A stretch of 64,000 nt of DNA from Bartonella sp. A05 (GTDB lineage: Bacteria; Pseudomonadota; Alphaproteobacteria; Rhizobiales; Rhizobiaceae): NCBI RefSeq assembly GCF_026930145.1, contig NZ_JANHOJ010000001.1:62001-126000 (forward strand), in the 5' to 3' direction. The notes beneath the pieces are model-generated. The model worked only from the letters and a program-made list of their open reading frames with translations, did not search any database and was not told the DNA's origin. Each line of letters begins with the position of its first letter. Position 1 is the first letter of the stretch. Of this stretch, positions 9,807 through 19,502 are shown piece after piece. The translations under genes were made by a program, and so were the position numbers.

Positions 9807-10268
9807 GACTCTTACTCCATTTTAAATAGAAAAACGCGTTCAATTTCATAAAAAACTCTCCGTATCTCTCATTTTTCTATAGGAAATAAGAGACACTCTT
9901 CCATCAAATGATGATCATTATAGACTCACCTTTATGTATAAAGGCTGAATTTATTTTTTTCATTCCCAAAATGACTTGTCAAATAAATTTCTCTTCCTTT
10001 CTTAGAAATTGTAGCTGTTTTTAAAAGTGCACTTTCCTTACACGCTTTTAAAATCGGAGTGAATATAAATTGATGAAGAATTTTGCTAGCATTTTATAAC
10101 ATCAAAATAAAAAATATTGGTTTTCTTTTAATCTCCATCATAATCCATTATCCTATCTCAATAACCAATGAATCTTATGAATTATTAAAAAATTGCATAC
10201 TTGCTTTTACATATACTTTTGGCTATTACCCTCAAGCGAACTTTTGTTTGATTAATATATAAATCTGT
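9807..10268. other. Intergenic region upstream of tRNA-Thr
   Basis: AT-rich and non-coding by inspection. It must hold the promoters of slyX (leftward) and of the tRNA (rightward). No further structure is recognised. Confidence 0.35.
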
Positions 10269-10344
10269 GCCGCATTAGCTCAGTTGGTAGAGCACATCAT
10301 TCGTAATGATGGGGTCGCTGGTTCGAATCCGGCATGCGGCACCA
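10269..10344 (+). tRNA. tRNA-Thr (anticodon CGT)
   Basis: A complete 76-nt cloverleaf with encoded CCA. Acceptor stem GCCGCAT pairs with ATGCGGC. The D arm is GCTC-AGTTGGTA-GAGC, the anticodon stem CATCA/TGATG encloses loop TTCGTAA (anticodon CGT, reading ACG), and the T arm GCTGG-TTCGAAT-CCGGC is canonical. It flanks the accessory region with the methylase/ATPase cassette, and tRNA genes are common targets of P4-type integrases. No duplicated tRNA 3' end was found within the window. Confidence 0.97.
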
Positions 10345-11137
10345 TGAAATCTTAAAATAAAGTGTAATCAGTAGTTTGTGTATTTTGATTATTTTAAAAT
10401 CTATCTGCCAATTTACTTTTTGTAGGATGATGAAAACAGCTATATATGTCATAATGCCGCAAGAATATACCGTCATTTGTTCGGATAAATTGTTTTATTT
10501 CATCACATCTATTTTGGAGATTCTGTTGCTAACAATTTCTTATGCTTCTTTTCTGCAAAAGCTATTTACAAGCCCAAAGCATAAAAATCTTGTTTTGTCT
10601 CTTTAGTTATGAACCTTTACCCCCCTCAGAGCTCCTAATTGTAAGAGCTTTTGAGAGTTTTAATGTTGAAGATTATTATTTCAGATTTTTGCGAAATAAC
10701 TTCATTCATAATATCTCGTTGAATCAAGAATATCACGTTTCAATGGCTCATCTATCCATCAGTCTATTTTTCATTTTGATATAAACTTACTCATAGATAC
10801 TACAATATACGTCTCGTTCCAGATAGTTATCTGACTTTCTGAACCACAACGTTAAAATCTTTACCGATATTGTTATGGATGTTACAGGCTGTATTTTTGA
10901 TGAAAAATACAATTTATTATAATTGCCTCCGCAGATAATTTCTTAAATAGCATGGTATTAGAACACATGAATAGAATTTATAGCTTCAAACCTCTATAAA
11001 CTGTACTCAAGAATGGCTCAATTGTTTAGCACTAAGTTTATTCATTTTATAATAAGATCTTTAGAAGCTATCTTCTTAAATTAATTCTGATATTTTTTTT
11101 ATAAATTCAAATTTTATATTGTATTCATTTTTCTTTG
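10345..11137. other. AT-rich region between tRNA-Thr and the defence cassette
   Basis: About 0.8 kb without a convincing gene. Two short plus-strand open frames (10376-10606, 10542-10784) overlap each other in different frames and lack recognisable content. A run of T (11093-11100) follows the DUF499 gene on the plus strand only. This may be the island junction. Confidence 0.4.
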
Positions 11138-14100
11138 TCAGAAAATCTTTTTTTCCTGAAACCCTAGAGTGTTCGCATTTTCAATTAAATTGCGCTCCGT
11201 ACTACGGTCAATACCATCAGGCACATTTGCATGAACTTCGAGCCTAATTGTTATATCTGCGCTCGATTTATATCTTAAAACGTCTATAATTCCTTCACTT
11301 ATTTTGTAAACATCACGCACTAAGAAAGCAGAAGAAATAAAAACTGTGCCAGAAAAATTTGTAGGCAAAACATCTTCTTCTATCTTTATTGAAACATCAT
11401 TTTCTGGAATTGTCTCACCTAGAAACGTCATCGCAGACTTAATGCGGCCATTGGTTGCTGATAGATCATATCGTTCCTGAGGAGAGAACATCGCTTTGAA
11501 GTGTTTTTCTGCAATGTCTTTTCGAACTAAGACACTACTCTTATCAAGCGTAATGGCAACGTTACTTGTGTTTTCAAACAATAAGCCATGATATTGACCC
11601 GTTGTTTCATCAAAATAATCAGCATAGGCAAACGATCCAGAAACCTTTTGTGATAGAGCATCTCTGACAGTTTCTATCAAAACCTCATCGCTACTTAATC
11701 GCGGCAAATAGGGATAACGATTTAAATACTGCCATAAATCTTTTAAGAGAATATGCTGTTTCTTATCCCAAATGTAGCGTTCAAGAAAACGGTTAAGTCT
11801 GTTGCCCACGAGCTTAGAATATAACCCTTCATCAGCCACAAGCTTTTTTCCTGCTGCTTCAAAGAGATTGTTTTGAACTGCAATACGATTGATACTTAAC
11901 TCAATTGCTGCTTCAGGATTTTTTTGAAATGGATTAATGAGATAGCACCATGCCTCTCTAATTGAGGCTTTAACTCTATCCGTCGCTTCATTCACTCTAC
12001 TCTTTGCTAATGTTTCAGCACTCTGTTTTAAATCAAGCCTATCTTTATCGCGTATTATTCCTTGCCATGCTAACATAAAACGTATAGCGTTTTTAATAGA
12101 CTGCAACCCTTTGTAATCCGCGGCTAAAAATACTAATGTATTCTTATATTTGCGTGGTATAGCACCATGCATTTCTAGCATAGAATATGCTTCACGCTTC
12201 GCTTCTGACTGGGTGCTATTCATGCGATGTGCATGAGACGGTCCTAAAACAACCATGCGCACACCACCTAAATCATCAGGAATTTCAGCAGAATGATTGG
12301 GAGCAATTTGAACAGATCGAAAATTAAAACAATTGGGAATGCTTTTAATATAGACTATAAGCTCTGTATTAAGGTGAGAAATAACAAGAGCTTCTTCGAT
12401 TTGCTCTGCTCTCTCTGCTGCCATATGGTTCAAACTGGGATCCGTTGAATACCAATAACGCCCGTTATCACCATGCATATATTTCGCTTGATTAACAAGA
12501 CGACGTAATGCATCTTTAAAAAGATTGAGATTTTCACCAGGTTGAATGACACCAAGATTAATTTGTTTATCATCTAAACCGTGATTTTGATATCCCGTGC
12601 TTGGGGCTGTTGCCATAAATACAGCATGTGCAATACGCTGTGTAGCAGAATATTTATAGAGATTAGGCGCCTGTTGATCGATTTTAAAAGGTGTAGAATC
12701 TGCGCCATATACATCAGTTGCAATGATCGATTGCCAGTTTACGTCGAGATAACGACACAGTTCAGATTCAACACGCAGCGATCCAACCGCAATATTTCCA
12801 GGCATAATCATTGCTGAGCAATCACCACTCGTCCATAATTCATGAATAATTTGCGCCATAAGGCGCAAAACACCACGGATACGCTGAAATCTTTCCGATG
12901 CCACCCAGCTTGTGTACAGCTGATTAAAAAGCTCTGGATGGATTGGATAGGCTTTAGCCAGTTTTCGCCTATAATCCACTCTTTCAACTTCCTGAGGAAA
13001 ATTATTCTTATTGCTCTGATAAAATTGAACAAATTGTTTGATTGTATTCTCTTTATGATGTGCTTTATTGCTTGAAATATCTTGAAACAGACGGTTACGA
13101 ACAATCTCATAGTCTTCTTCTTGAGTTGCAGGTCGCCAACATGTCTCAATTCGTGAAAATGTTTGTTTTAGGCAACGCAATGCTTCTTGCCCACCTTCAC
13201 CACCCACCTCAATTTCTGCAACAGGCAAAGAAGCAACAAGCACCGTTCGTGAACAGTTTTTAACAGCTTCAGTTAAGGATTGAACGAAGGTTAGATTTGC
13301 GTCAAAATTACCTGAAAGTAAATTATTTATTTTATAAATTTGACGCAGATAAGCGATCCATTCATCAATAAGAATAAGTGCTGGTGAATGGCGGTTAAAT
13401 AAATCCGTAAGCAAATCGGAACCTGGAGCAATACCGGTTTTTTCATTGTCTGCAACCATGGCAAAAGCTTCTTCACCACCAAGTTGCCAAGCTATTTCTC
13501 CCCAAGTGGTATATATGTTAACGCCATTTTTGGGTGAAAACGGATTTTGCGGCGCACGTTTTGTTCCCACAATAATTGCGCGATTTATCTTTGAGGGCAA
13601 CTCTATGTTATTCTGTTGTAAAAGCTGATATAAATTAGCCAATCTGCTGGCAAGTTCAGAACTAGCCATATGATAAAGTGCCAGCATGGAATGCGTTTTT
13701 CCACCACCAAAATTGGTCTGTAATTCAACAACTGGATCACCTCCAATGCCAGAAAGCCTTTTCGCTGCATTAAGAAGGAGTGTTTTCAGCCCTTCTGTTA
13801 AATATGTACGACTGAAAAAATCAATAGGATTACAATATTCAGATGAAGCAGTTCCATTATGAACAGCAGATAAATCAGCTGCAAATTCTGCTTGTTGAAA
13901 TTCACCTGTAGCCACATCACTATAAGGCTCTACAACTTCACGCCAAGGCAAAAGGCCAGCTGGCATTTCTATATTGAGTTCAAGTTTTTGAGTTTTGTGT
14001 CGCTCTTCATTGCGAACTAATTCTGTTTGTTTTATGCGCACAATTTCATTGCGTGCCTTAAGAATCTGAACTGCTTCATCACCTGCTGAAATTACATCCA

Positions 14101-14452
14101 TCAAGCAAAACATACTATCAAGCACGCACTCGGCATCATCATAACTAAACGCTTCATCACGAGCTACTTTATTGCAGACAACAATAAGCTCATGGATAAT
14201 AGAGCGATGTTCTTTTCCTAAAACTGTTTTAAAAACATCGCCCCAAAAACGATCCATAACTTGTAAGAGAGACTGGTTATCCCAATTTATCTTGCCATTT
14301 AAACCTCGTTGCACATTAGGCATTTTTTCCAAAACTTTAAGTGGCCAATCGGTTTTAAAAGCACTTCTCAATCTTTTTTCTATAAAAGGTTTTAAAGTAT
14401 TGAGCGAAATTTCCAGTACCTCCAAGACCGTCCCACGCACACTTTTGGACAC
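11138..14452 (-). CDS. DUF499 AAA-type ATPase of a methylase/ATPase defence cassette
   Basis: A 1104-aa ATPase of the DUF499 family, a partner of DUF1156 DNA methylases in Hma-like (helicase-methylase-ATPase) anti-phage loci. Walker A is NFGGGKTHS (about residues 248-256) and Walker B ALILIDEWIAYL (about 355-366). The frame is open and uninterrupted. The start is GTG at 14452, 12 nt after the methylase stop, so the two form an operon. The family link rests on overall pattern and gene pairing. The full systems known to me also carry a helicase and often a DUF3780 protein, which are absent here, so activity as a stand-alone defence is uncertain. Confidence 0.85.
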   Translation of the reverse strand: MSKSVRGTVLEVLEISLNTLKPFIEKRLRSAFKTDWPLKVLEKMPNVQRGLNGKINWDNQSLLQVMDRFWGDVFKTVLGKEHRSIIHELIVVCNKVARDEAFSYDDAECVLDSMFCLMDVISAGDEAVQILKARNEIVRIKQTELVRNEERHKTQKLELNIEMPAGLLPWREVVEPYSDVATGEFQQAEFAADLSAVHNGTASSEYCNPIDFFSRTYLTEGLKTLLLNAAKRLSGIGGDPVVELQTNFGGGKTHSMLALYHMASSELASRLANLYQLLQQNNIELPSKINRAIIVGTKRAPQNPFSPKNGVNIYTTWGEIAWQLGGEEAFAMVADNEKTGIAPGSDLLTDLFNRHSPALILIDEWIAYLRQIYKINNLLSGNFDANLTFVQSLTEAVKNCSRTVLVASLPVAEIEVGGEGGQEALRCLKQTFSRIETCWRPATQEEDYEIVRNRLFQDISSNKAHHKENTIKQFVQFYQSNKNNFPQEVERVDYRRKLAKAYPIHPELFNQLYTSWVASERFQRIRGVLRLMAQIIHELWTSGDCSAMIMPGNIAVGSLRVESELCRYLDVNWQSIIATDVYGADSTPFKIDQQAPNLYKYSATQRIAHAVFMATAPSTGYQNHGLDDKQINLGVIQPGENLNLFKDALRRLVNQAKYMHGDNGRYWYSTDPSLNHMAAERAEQIEEALVISHLNTELIVYIKSIPNCFNFRSVQIAPNHSAEIPDDLGGVRMVVLGPSHAHRMNSTQSEAKREAYSMLEMHGAIPRKYKNTLVFLAADYKGLQSIKNAIRFMLAWQGIIRDKDRLDLKQSAETLAKSRVNEATDRVKASIREAWCYLINPFQKNPEAAIELSINRIAVQNNLFEAAGKKLVADEGLYSKLVGNRLNRFLERYIWDKKQHILLKDLWQYLNRYPYLPRLSSDEVLIETVRDALSQKVSGSFAYADYFDETTGQYHGLLFENTSNVAITLDKSSVLVRKDIAEKHFKAMFSPQERYDLSATNGRIKSAMTFLGETIPENDVSIKIEEDVLPTNFSGTVFISSAFLVRDVYKISEGIIDVLRYKSSADITIRLEVHANVPDGIDRSTERNLIENANTLGFQEKKIF

Positions 14453-14464
14453 GATTCTTATCCC

Positions 14465-17242
14465 TTATAAAAAGTTCAACTGTTGTATATTTTGTGAAGA
14501 ATCAGCCTGGGTTGCCAATCTTGTTAATTCAGACCAATCAGCAATCAGTGCATTATAGGGTAATGCTTCTTTGGCGTCCTGTCTTGTGTTTGCTGCTATA
14601 TCATAAAGGCAATAAGCCAAATCACGAACAGCTTCAACATACCGACTAATTCTCTGAAGTATGTAAGCGGTTTTGTCATTGATGCCATTTTTTTCATGGA
14701 AGAAAATTAAATATTGACAACATTCCCAAATGGTTAAATGTTGATCTCGCTCAGGGCTCCAATCAATAGCCAACTCACAGCGTTTTAAAAGGCGCACTTT
14801 TCCTGCAACGCTCTCAATAATACCGGCATGTTTGACCTGCTCAACTGAAATACCTCTTGCTTGCGCCAACGAATTAGCAGCACCGAAATCCCCCTTATTC
14901 ATACCAAATTGTGTAAACCACGTTATCGCAAAACGAGTTTCATCATCAAAATCACCTTGAAGATCATCATTATGTTGATCCAATTTTTGATTGATAATTT
15001 GTAAAGCGGTGTTTACGCTCATGGCAGTATCATCAGTTTCTAAAACAGCCTTATAGCGTGAAAATATCGCCATACCAGGGCCAATTGCCGATTGGCGTAG
15101 ATCGGTTGCAGAAATATTAGAAGATTTCAGCTTTTCTACAGCATCTGGAAATTCAGAATCAAGCGCACGAATAAATTCGCCGCGGAAGATAGTTTCAGCT
15201 GTTTTACTGCGTTTACGACACACCAAAACAACTGAATTAGCCAACACATTTGCATTCAATGCAGTCATACGACCGGCTCTTTCCGTACGCATTGGCCATG
15301 TTCCCGTAATGCTGTATCCAGCATCCATCATCGCCTGTAAAAAAGTAGCCCACCCTCTTGAGCTAACCCCTTCTTTTGATGCTTCGCTTTGTTTAAAAGC
15401 ATAATAAATGGTTGCAGGATGATCTGGAGATGCTTGATTTGCCATGTTGTAGATAGCTTTACGCATACCTTTAAGAAAGAAATTTTCAGCTTTACCACGT
15501 CCACCATGGCGATAAGAATCTGCAACTAATTCATCCTGTTTTGGTGTTGCTAAAACACCAAAAATATCAGGATAAATATTTTTTAAATTACGCCGCAACC
15601 AAACATAAAAAAAATCAGATAAATCAGCGTAACCAATATTATCATAATAGGGAGGATCTGTAGAGATAACCGTGTTTGGCGGATATTTAACCGTTTGCGC
15701 ATCTCGCTGGTATTCCCTTGCAACGCCGCAAGCCGGTAATTTAGAAATAACTTTATAAATCCCTTCAATACACGATTTGAAATTACCAGTTGAATCAGAA
15801 AAAGGATTTGCTTCCGCAAAATCCCATATCATTGGTAATGCTTGGCGTCCAAATGTATTTCGTAAAGCTTGAGGTGTTGCATTCCAACTACAATTTGCAC
15901 TACTGCGATCAGCTAATTTACTAACACTGAAAGAAAGATAAACACTCACTGCTTCAGCATAGGCTTTAGCACCAGTACCACCATCGCGTAAGGATATTTT
16001 ATCATTTGGTAATCCTGCTTCTATTGCATCTTGCTCTATCTGCTCTCGCGTTTCATCAACCAAATCAGTAAAAGTATTTAACACAACCAATTGGCGACTG
16101 GTAAAAAGGTCACCGAAAGTTTTCAAACCGTACTTACCAATTGAACAATATTGAGGATTATTTGGTAATTCAGTCTCGGGTTTTTCTTTAGCAACACACG
16201 AGATAGCAATTTTTTCTTGTTTTGAATCAGGCTCTATATAATGACGTCTCCTCTTACCTTCTACCACGATCGCAATTAATGTCCTTTGCATATTTCTATT
16301 TCTTCCAGCTTCTTTAATGTAAGCTGGTGTGATAGCAGCATTGGATAGTAAGCAAACAAAATTACCACGACCAACACTTGTTCCTGTCTTGGCTCGAACA
16401 AGTTGCTCTTTTGTACCACCATAATGAATTTTATATTGAATGGTTCTTTTTTTTCTATCTACAACAGGCTCAACCCAAACTTCCTTTCCGACTTTAGAGC
16501 TTAAGAGAAAAGATGTTGTCAAAGGGACATGAACATCAGAAAAAGCAGGATCAGGACTGGGAACAGTACGTACCCAAAGCCAAGCAATAACCGTTGCTTT
16601 ACCACCACCCAAATGAGAAGGGAGATCCACCTGCGGATAGAGGTAACCGGTACGCTCAAAAGCTTTCTTACGCATCCATTCACCATAATATCTCATATCT
16701 TCAGCCAATCCCTCGGCATGACGATAATGATTTTGTTCATGGCCACCAGGGTGAACAGGGTGCATATCCTTAAACTTCGTAGGAATTTCAATCATGGCCT
16801 TGCCTATCATAACGGCAACAGGATTAAGATCAGAACCATATACGGAGAGACCGAGACGTTGAGCTTCAAGCGGAATAGATCCACCTCCTGAAAATGGATC
16901 ATAAATTACTGGTAATTCGCTACAGTTTTTTACAATTTCTGCACAAGCCTTTTTAAGGATTACGCTATTTGTTGAGTTTTCCCACTTTATGAGATCTTCA
17001 ATAATGGCAAATAAGCGGCTGCGCTCTTGTTCTTGTGCTTCTTCTGTAGGAAAAATCTCTGGATGACTTGAAGGATCATCAACAAGCTGAGCAAAGAGAA
17101 TAGCACGGCATGTAGCAAGTGGCTTACGCGACCACCATAAATGTAAAGCAGAAGGATGGCCATGCCGTATCGATTTTTCTCTAACAGATGCAGCATTAAT
17201 TGCTTCAAGGGGGAGTGCAACTTCAATTAATTTTTTAGCCAT
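14465..17242 (-). CDS. DUF1156 adenine-specific DNA methyltransferase
   Basis: A 925-aa DNA methylase, probably N6-adenine specific. The N-terminal DUF1156 region contains SIRHGHPSALHLWWSRKPLA. The AdoMet-binding motif is YDPFSGGGSIPLEA (about residue 117) followed by YGSDLNPVAVMIGKAM. The catalytic motif is DPPY in STDPPYYDNIGYADL (about residue 529). The ATG at 17242 overlaps the stop of a truncated upstream frame (ATGGCTAA), a coupling typical of operons and a sign that a gene once stood before it. DUF499 follows 12 nt downstream. In defence loci of this type the methylase probably marks self DNA. That is inference here. Confidence 0.88.
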   Translation of the reverse strand: MAKKLIEVALPLEAINAASVREKSIRHGHPSALHLWWSRKPLATCRAILFAQLVDDPSSHPEIFPTEEAQEQERSRLFAIIEDLIKWENSTNSVILKKACAEIVKNCSELPVIYDPFSGGGSIPLEAQRLGLSVYGSDLNPVAVMIGKAMIEIPTKFKDMHPVHPGGHEQNHYRHAEGLAEDMRYYGEWMRKKAFERTGYLYPQVDLPSHLGGGKATVIAWLWVRTVPSPDPAFSDVHVPLTTSFLLSSKVGKEVWVEPVVDRKKRTIQYKIHYGGTKEQLVRAKTGTSVGRGNFVCLLSNAAITPAYIKEAGRNRNMQRTLIAIVVEGKRRRHYIEPDSKQEKIAISCVAKEKPETELPNNPQYCSIGKYGLKTFGDLFTSRQLVVLNTFTDLVDETREQIEQDAIEAGLPNDKISLRDGGTGAKAYAEAVSVYLSFSVSKLADRSSANCSWNATPQALRNTFGRQALPMIWDFAEANPFSDSTGNFKSCIEGIYKVISKLPACGVAREYQRDAQTVKYPPNTVISTDPPYYDNIGYADLSDFFYVWLRRNLKNIYPDIFGVLATPKQDELVADSYRHGGRGKAENFFLKGMRKAIYNMANQASPDHPATIYYAFKQSEASKEGVSSRGWATFLQAMMDAGYSITGTWPMRTERAGRMTALNANVLANSVVLVCRKRSKTAETIFRGEFIRALDSEFPDAVEKLKSSNISATDLRQSAIGPGMAIFSRYKAVLETDDTAMSVNTALQIINQKLDQHNDDLQGDFDDETRFAITWFTQFGMNKGDFGAANSLAQARGISVEQVKHAGIIESVAGKVRLLKRCELAIDWSPERDQHLTIWECCQYLIFFHEKNGINDKTAYILQRISRYVEAVRDLAYCLYDIAANTRQDAKEALPYNALIADWSELTRLATQADSSQNIQQLNFL

Positions 17243-17354
17243 TGTTTATCCAACCAAGATCAATCTGACATAATTCCCGCATTTCCTGTTCGATGATCTC
17301 CGTTTGTTTGGCTATAAAATCATTATCACTATTTAAAACAAATTGTTTCCAATT
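17235..17354 (-). pseudogene. 3' stump of a lost gene upstream of the DUF1156 methylase
   Basis: A 39-codon open stretch without a start ends in TAA inside the methylase start (ATGGCTAA). It encodes a well-formed amphipathic C-terminus including FIAKQTEIIEQEMRELCQID and GWINNG. The overlap geometry, the codon content and the abrupt loss of any frame upstream suggest the truncated last residues of a third cassette gene (helicase or DUF3780-like in known systems). I cannot assign which. A 14-bp direct repeat (TTTAAAACAAATTGT-like) lies at the truncation edge. Confidence 0.45.
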
Positions 17355-17940
17355 TTAAAACAAATTGTACATAATTGTGCATAATAAAGAATATTATGGT
17401 TTTCAAGCTGTTTTTTTCAGCTTCTCTTTATCGACACAAATATTCATGAAATGTTCTGCAAAATATGTTTCAAGCTGCTTAGCCCTGATATTGTGGTTGA
17501 TATGCTAAGCAATCAATGTGCAATTATATGTTTTTCAATAGAGCTACCGAAAAAAGGTAATAACACTCTCTTTGATATAGTAAAGCGTACTTTTATATCT
17601 GATCATCAGTTGAACTGCATCATCCTACTGCTAGAAAGAGCAATCTATAGATCAATGGAGTTTCCAGTAACAAACCGGATCAATGCAAAGCCAGTCTCTA
17701 TATCTTTACAAATGACATATCACTTTGTCTACTGCCATAACTCTTAGATGCACTGCAACCTCTCTTATAGATCTCAACATCGCTTGTGAAGGCAATTATA
17801 CCAGCTTTAGCACTATTACTTCGCAAAATTAGTTCTGTGAACAGCAAAAGATTCTTCCCCTTCTATAAGAGAAATGTTGCAGCAACCATAGTAGGAAAAC
17901 AACATTCAACGAATGAAAACTTGCTTCATAAAAGCACATT
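17355..17940. other. Intergenic region, decayed
   Basis: AT-rich with no recognisable intact gene. A 98-codon plus-strand frame at 17451-17747 has no family features or ribosome site and is treated as chance. Confidence 0.35.
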
Positions 17941-18378
17941 CTAATCAGTACAACATGGGAAAATATCACAGATTGATTTCCATGAGACTATTCTTGATAG
18001 TTTAGATTTTTTCCGGATTTCTTGCACTCTGTCAGCCTCCTTCTCTACTTCAGAAAATGAAATCTGTTCAAAGTTTTTCTTTGATAGAAAGCGATATTGA
18101 TTGTGATCTGCATTTTCATAGTAAATGACATTTGTCTTCATGAGATTGCGCCACAGAACAGATTGTCTACGTTCTAGATGCAACTTAAGAAAGCCTGCTC
18201 GTGCATTCGTGACAGGGTCTTTTACAGAATCTCAAACGCATGGCGTTGGACTTTAACTTTTTCAATAGCAGCGATAATTTCAAATTTTGGCCAACGTGAT
18301 AATGCGTAACGCGCCAATTTTTAAGGATTTCGGAACAGTTCTATCAGTAACAAATCACCAGAATGTTTGCACGCTAAT
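17941..18378 (-). pseudogene. Decayed gene of unknown identity
   Basis: Two minus-strand pieces look like protein but lie in different frames. The upstream one (18222-18378) reads HSGDLLLIELFRNP, a stop, then KLARYALSRWPKFEIIAAIE and KVKVQRHAFEIL. The downstream one runs KDPVTNARAGFLKLHLERRQ and on into an 80-codon frame with NVIYYENADHNQYRFLSKK. Together they suggest one gene broken by a nonsense change and a frameshift. I do not recognise the family. The position between defence cassette and integrase fits island debris. Confidence 0.35.
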
Positions 18379-18689
18379 TTGAAAAATCTGTGCACTCTCA
18401 TGAAAGGTTAAAAAAGAATCATGAAGTATCATGTTTTGTCTCTAATTGTTGTTAAACATGATTGCAATATAACAAAACAGGAAATAATAGAGACTGATGT
18501 TAAGAGAACTTACATCTAAACTCCTCTATTTTTATGTCCAAGTCGTCACCGTTTTAAAAACAATGTGATGAGCACACAAAAAAGATTTTTCATTGAAAAA
18601 CAAAAAGTTAAAAATAAGGGAGGCTTTACGACTTCTCCCCCTAAAATGTAGGCCATCATTTCATAAATTACTCAATGAAGCAAAATTTG
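18379..18689. other. Intergenic region, nothing recognised
   Basis: AT-rich. No gene or structured element is seen. Confidence 0.3.
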
Positions 18690-18864
18690 GACTATCTTTT
18701 TTATTTTTCCAAATAGTGTTCTTGTCTTTTGCAAAAGAAAACCTCCGAGAGTTCAAGACACTCATCCGGTAGCTTCTCAATGGAAACACTTGTTAAATTC
18801 CTTGATTGCTTCTGTTTTTGGCTGATTATTTTATTTAATAACCCATACTGAACAACATTCTGTT
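18690..18864 (-). pseudogene. Original C-terminal region of the integrase-partner gene, now detached
   Basis: Directly after the stop of the 18865-19500 gene, out-of-frame sequence still encodes the conserved C-terminal block of the intact paralogue. One frame gives NVVQYGLLNK (compare NAAQYDLLDK) and the next gives QPKTEAIKEFNK (compare KPKTKAIGELAS). The pieces lie in different frames, so the ancestral tail has been cut off and frameshifted. Confidence 0.6.
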
Positions 18865-19500
18865 TCAGTCAGTCTGGCTCAGATACCACACGATAGTAGC
18901 AATAACCCCAACGACAGTAGCAACAGCTGAAGCGATCTGACAAACAGTATAAATATCCTTTAGAGTATAACGCGGGTGCTGTGAGTTTTGAAATACATTT
19001 TGTTGATGTTTAAATTCACGGATATCAATCTTCGGTTTAATACAGTTTATAAGCGTCTGTTTAACGGTTTTATTTTTTCTAACCTCAGTCAGTGGTTTCC
19101 ATGAATCTAAATCAGGCTTGGATGAAAAAAATTTAGGTTGTATATTTTTTATTGTAAACCATTCTTTCATATATGACGATGAAAGCCATTCTTGTAAATC
19201 TTTAACATCGACACGCGAAATAAATGCATCATGAACACATTTATTATCTTTCATTGTCCACTTCCATTCCACTTGTAATCGATTTTCTTCCGCTTCTTGA
19301 ACTATACAACGGTAAATTTCTCGAAATTCATCTGTTGATACAGGATTTGAACCATTGTAATAAATTTCGCTATTTTCCAGATCGCATATCTTAGAAAACG
19401 TGCATTTATCTGGATTCATGCCCGCGATCAATAAAGCTGCATGAAGTAATATAAGCTTCTTTCTATCTCGCCAAACTTCTATATCTTTATCAATTTCCAT
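18865..19500 (-). CDS. Integrase-partner protein, remodelled copy with a membrane tail
   Basis: A 211-aa paralogue of the 45-851 protein, sharing the MEIDxD start, the ALLIAGMNPDKCTFS segment, WKWTMKDN and VRKNKTVKQTLINCI. After about residue 160 the ancestral C-terminus is replaced by a new stretch with a predicted transmembrane helix (IASAVATVVGVIATIVWYL) and a short polar end. The original C-terminus survives out of frame just downstream. The start follows an AAAAAAGGAACA ribosome site and the gene lies beside the broken integrase copy. It is either a decaying relic or a newly membrane-anchored protein. Function is unknown. Confidence 0.55.
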   Translation of the reverse strand: MEIDKDIEVWRDRKKLILLHAALLIAGMNPDKCTFSKICDLENSEIYYNGSNPVSTDEFREIYRCIVQEAEENRLQVEWKWTMKDNKCVHDAFISRVDVKDLQEWLSSSYMKEWFTIKNIQPKFFSSKPDLDSWKPLTEVRKNKTVKQTLINCIKPKIDIREFKHQQNVFQNSQHPRYTLKDIYTVCQIASAVATVVGVIATIVWYLSQTD

Positions 19501-19502
19501 GC

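Noticed and set aside
10376-10784. Two overlapping plus-strand frames after the tRNA
   Set aside because: Overlap in different frames, no ribosome sites, no recognised content.
12808-13149. 113-codon frame within the DUF499 gene
   Set aside because: Same-strand shadow frame. The long frame carries the Walker motifs and is uninterrupted.
17451-17747. 98-codon plus-strand frame
   Set aside because: No family features, no ribosome site, lies in apparently decayed DNA.
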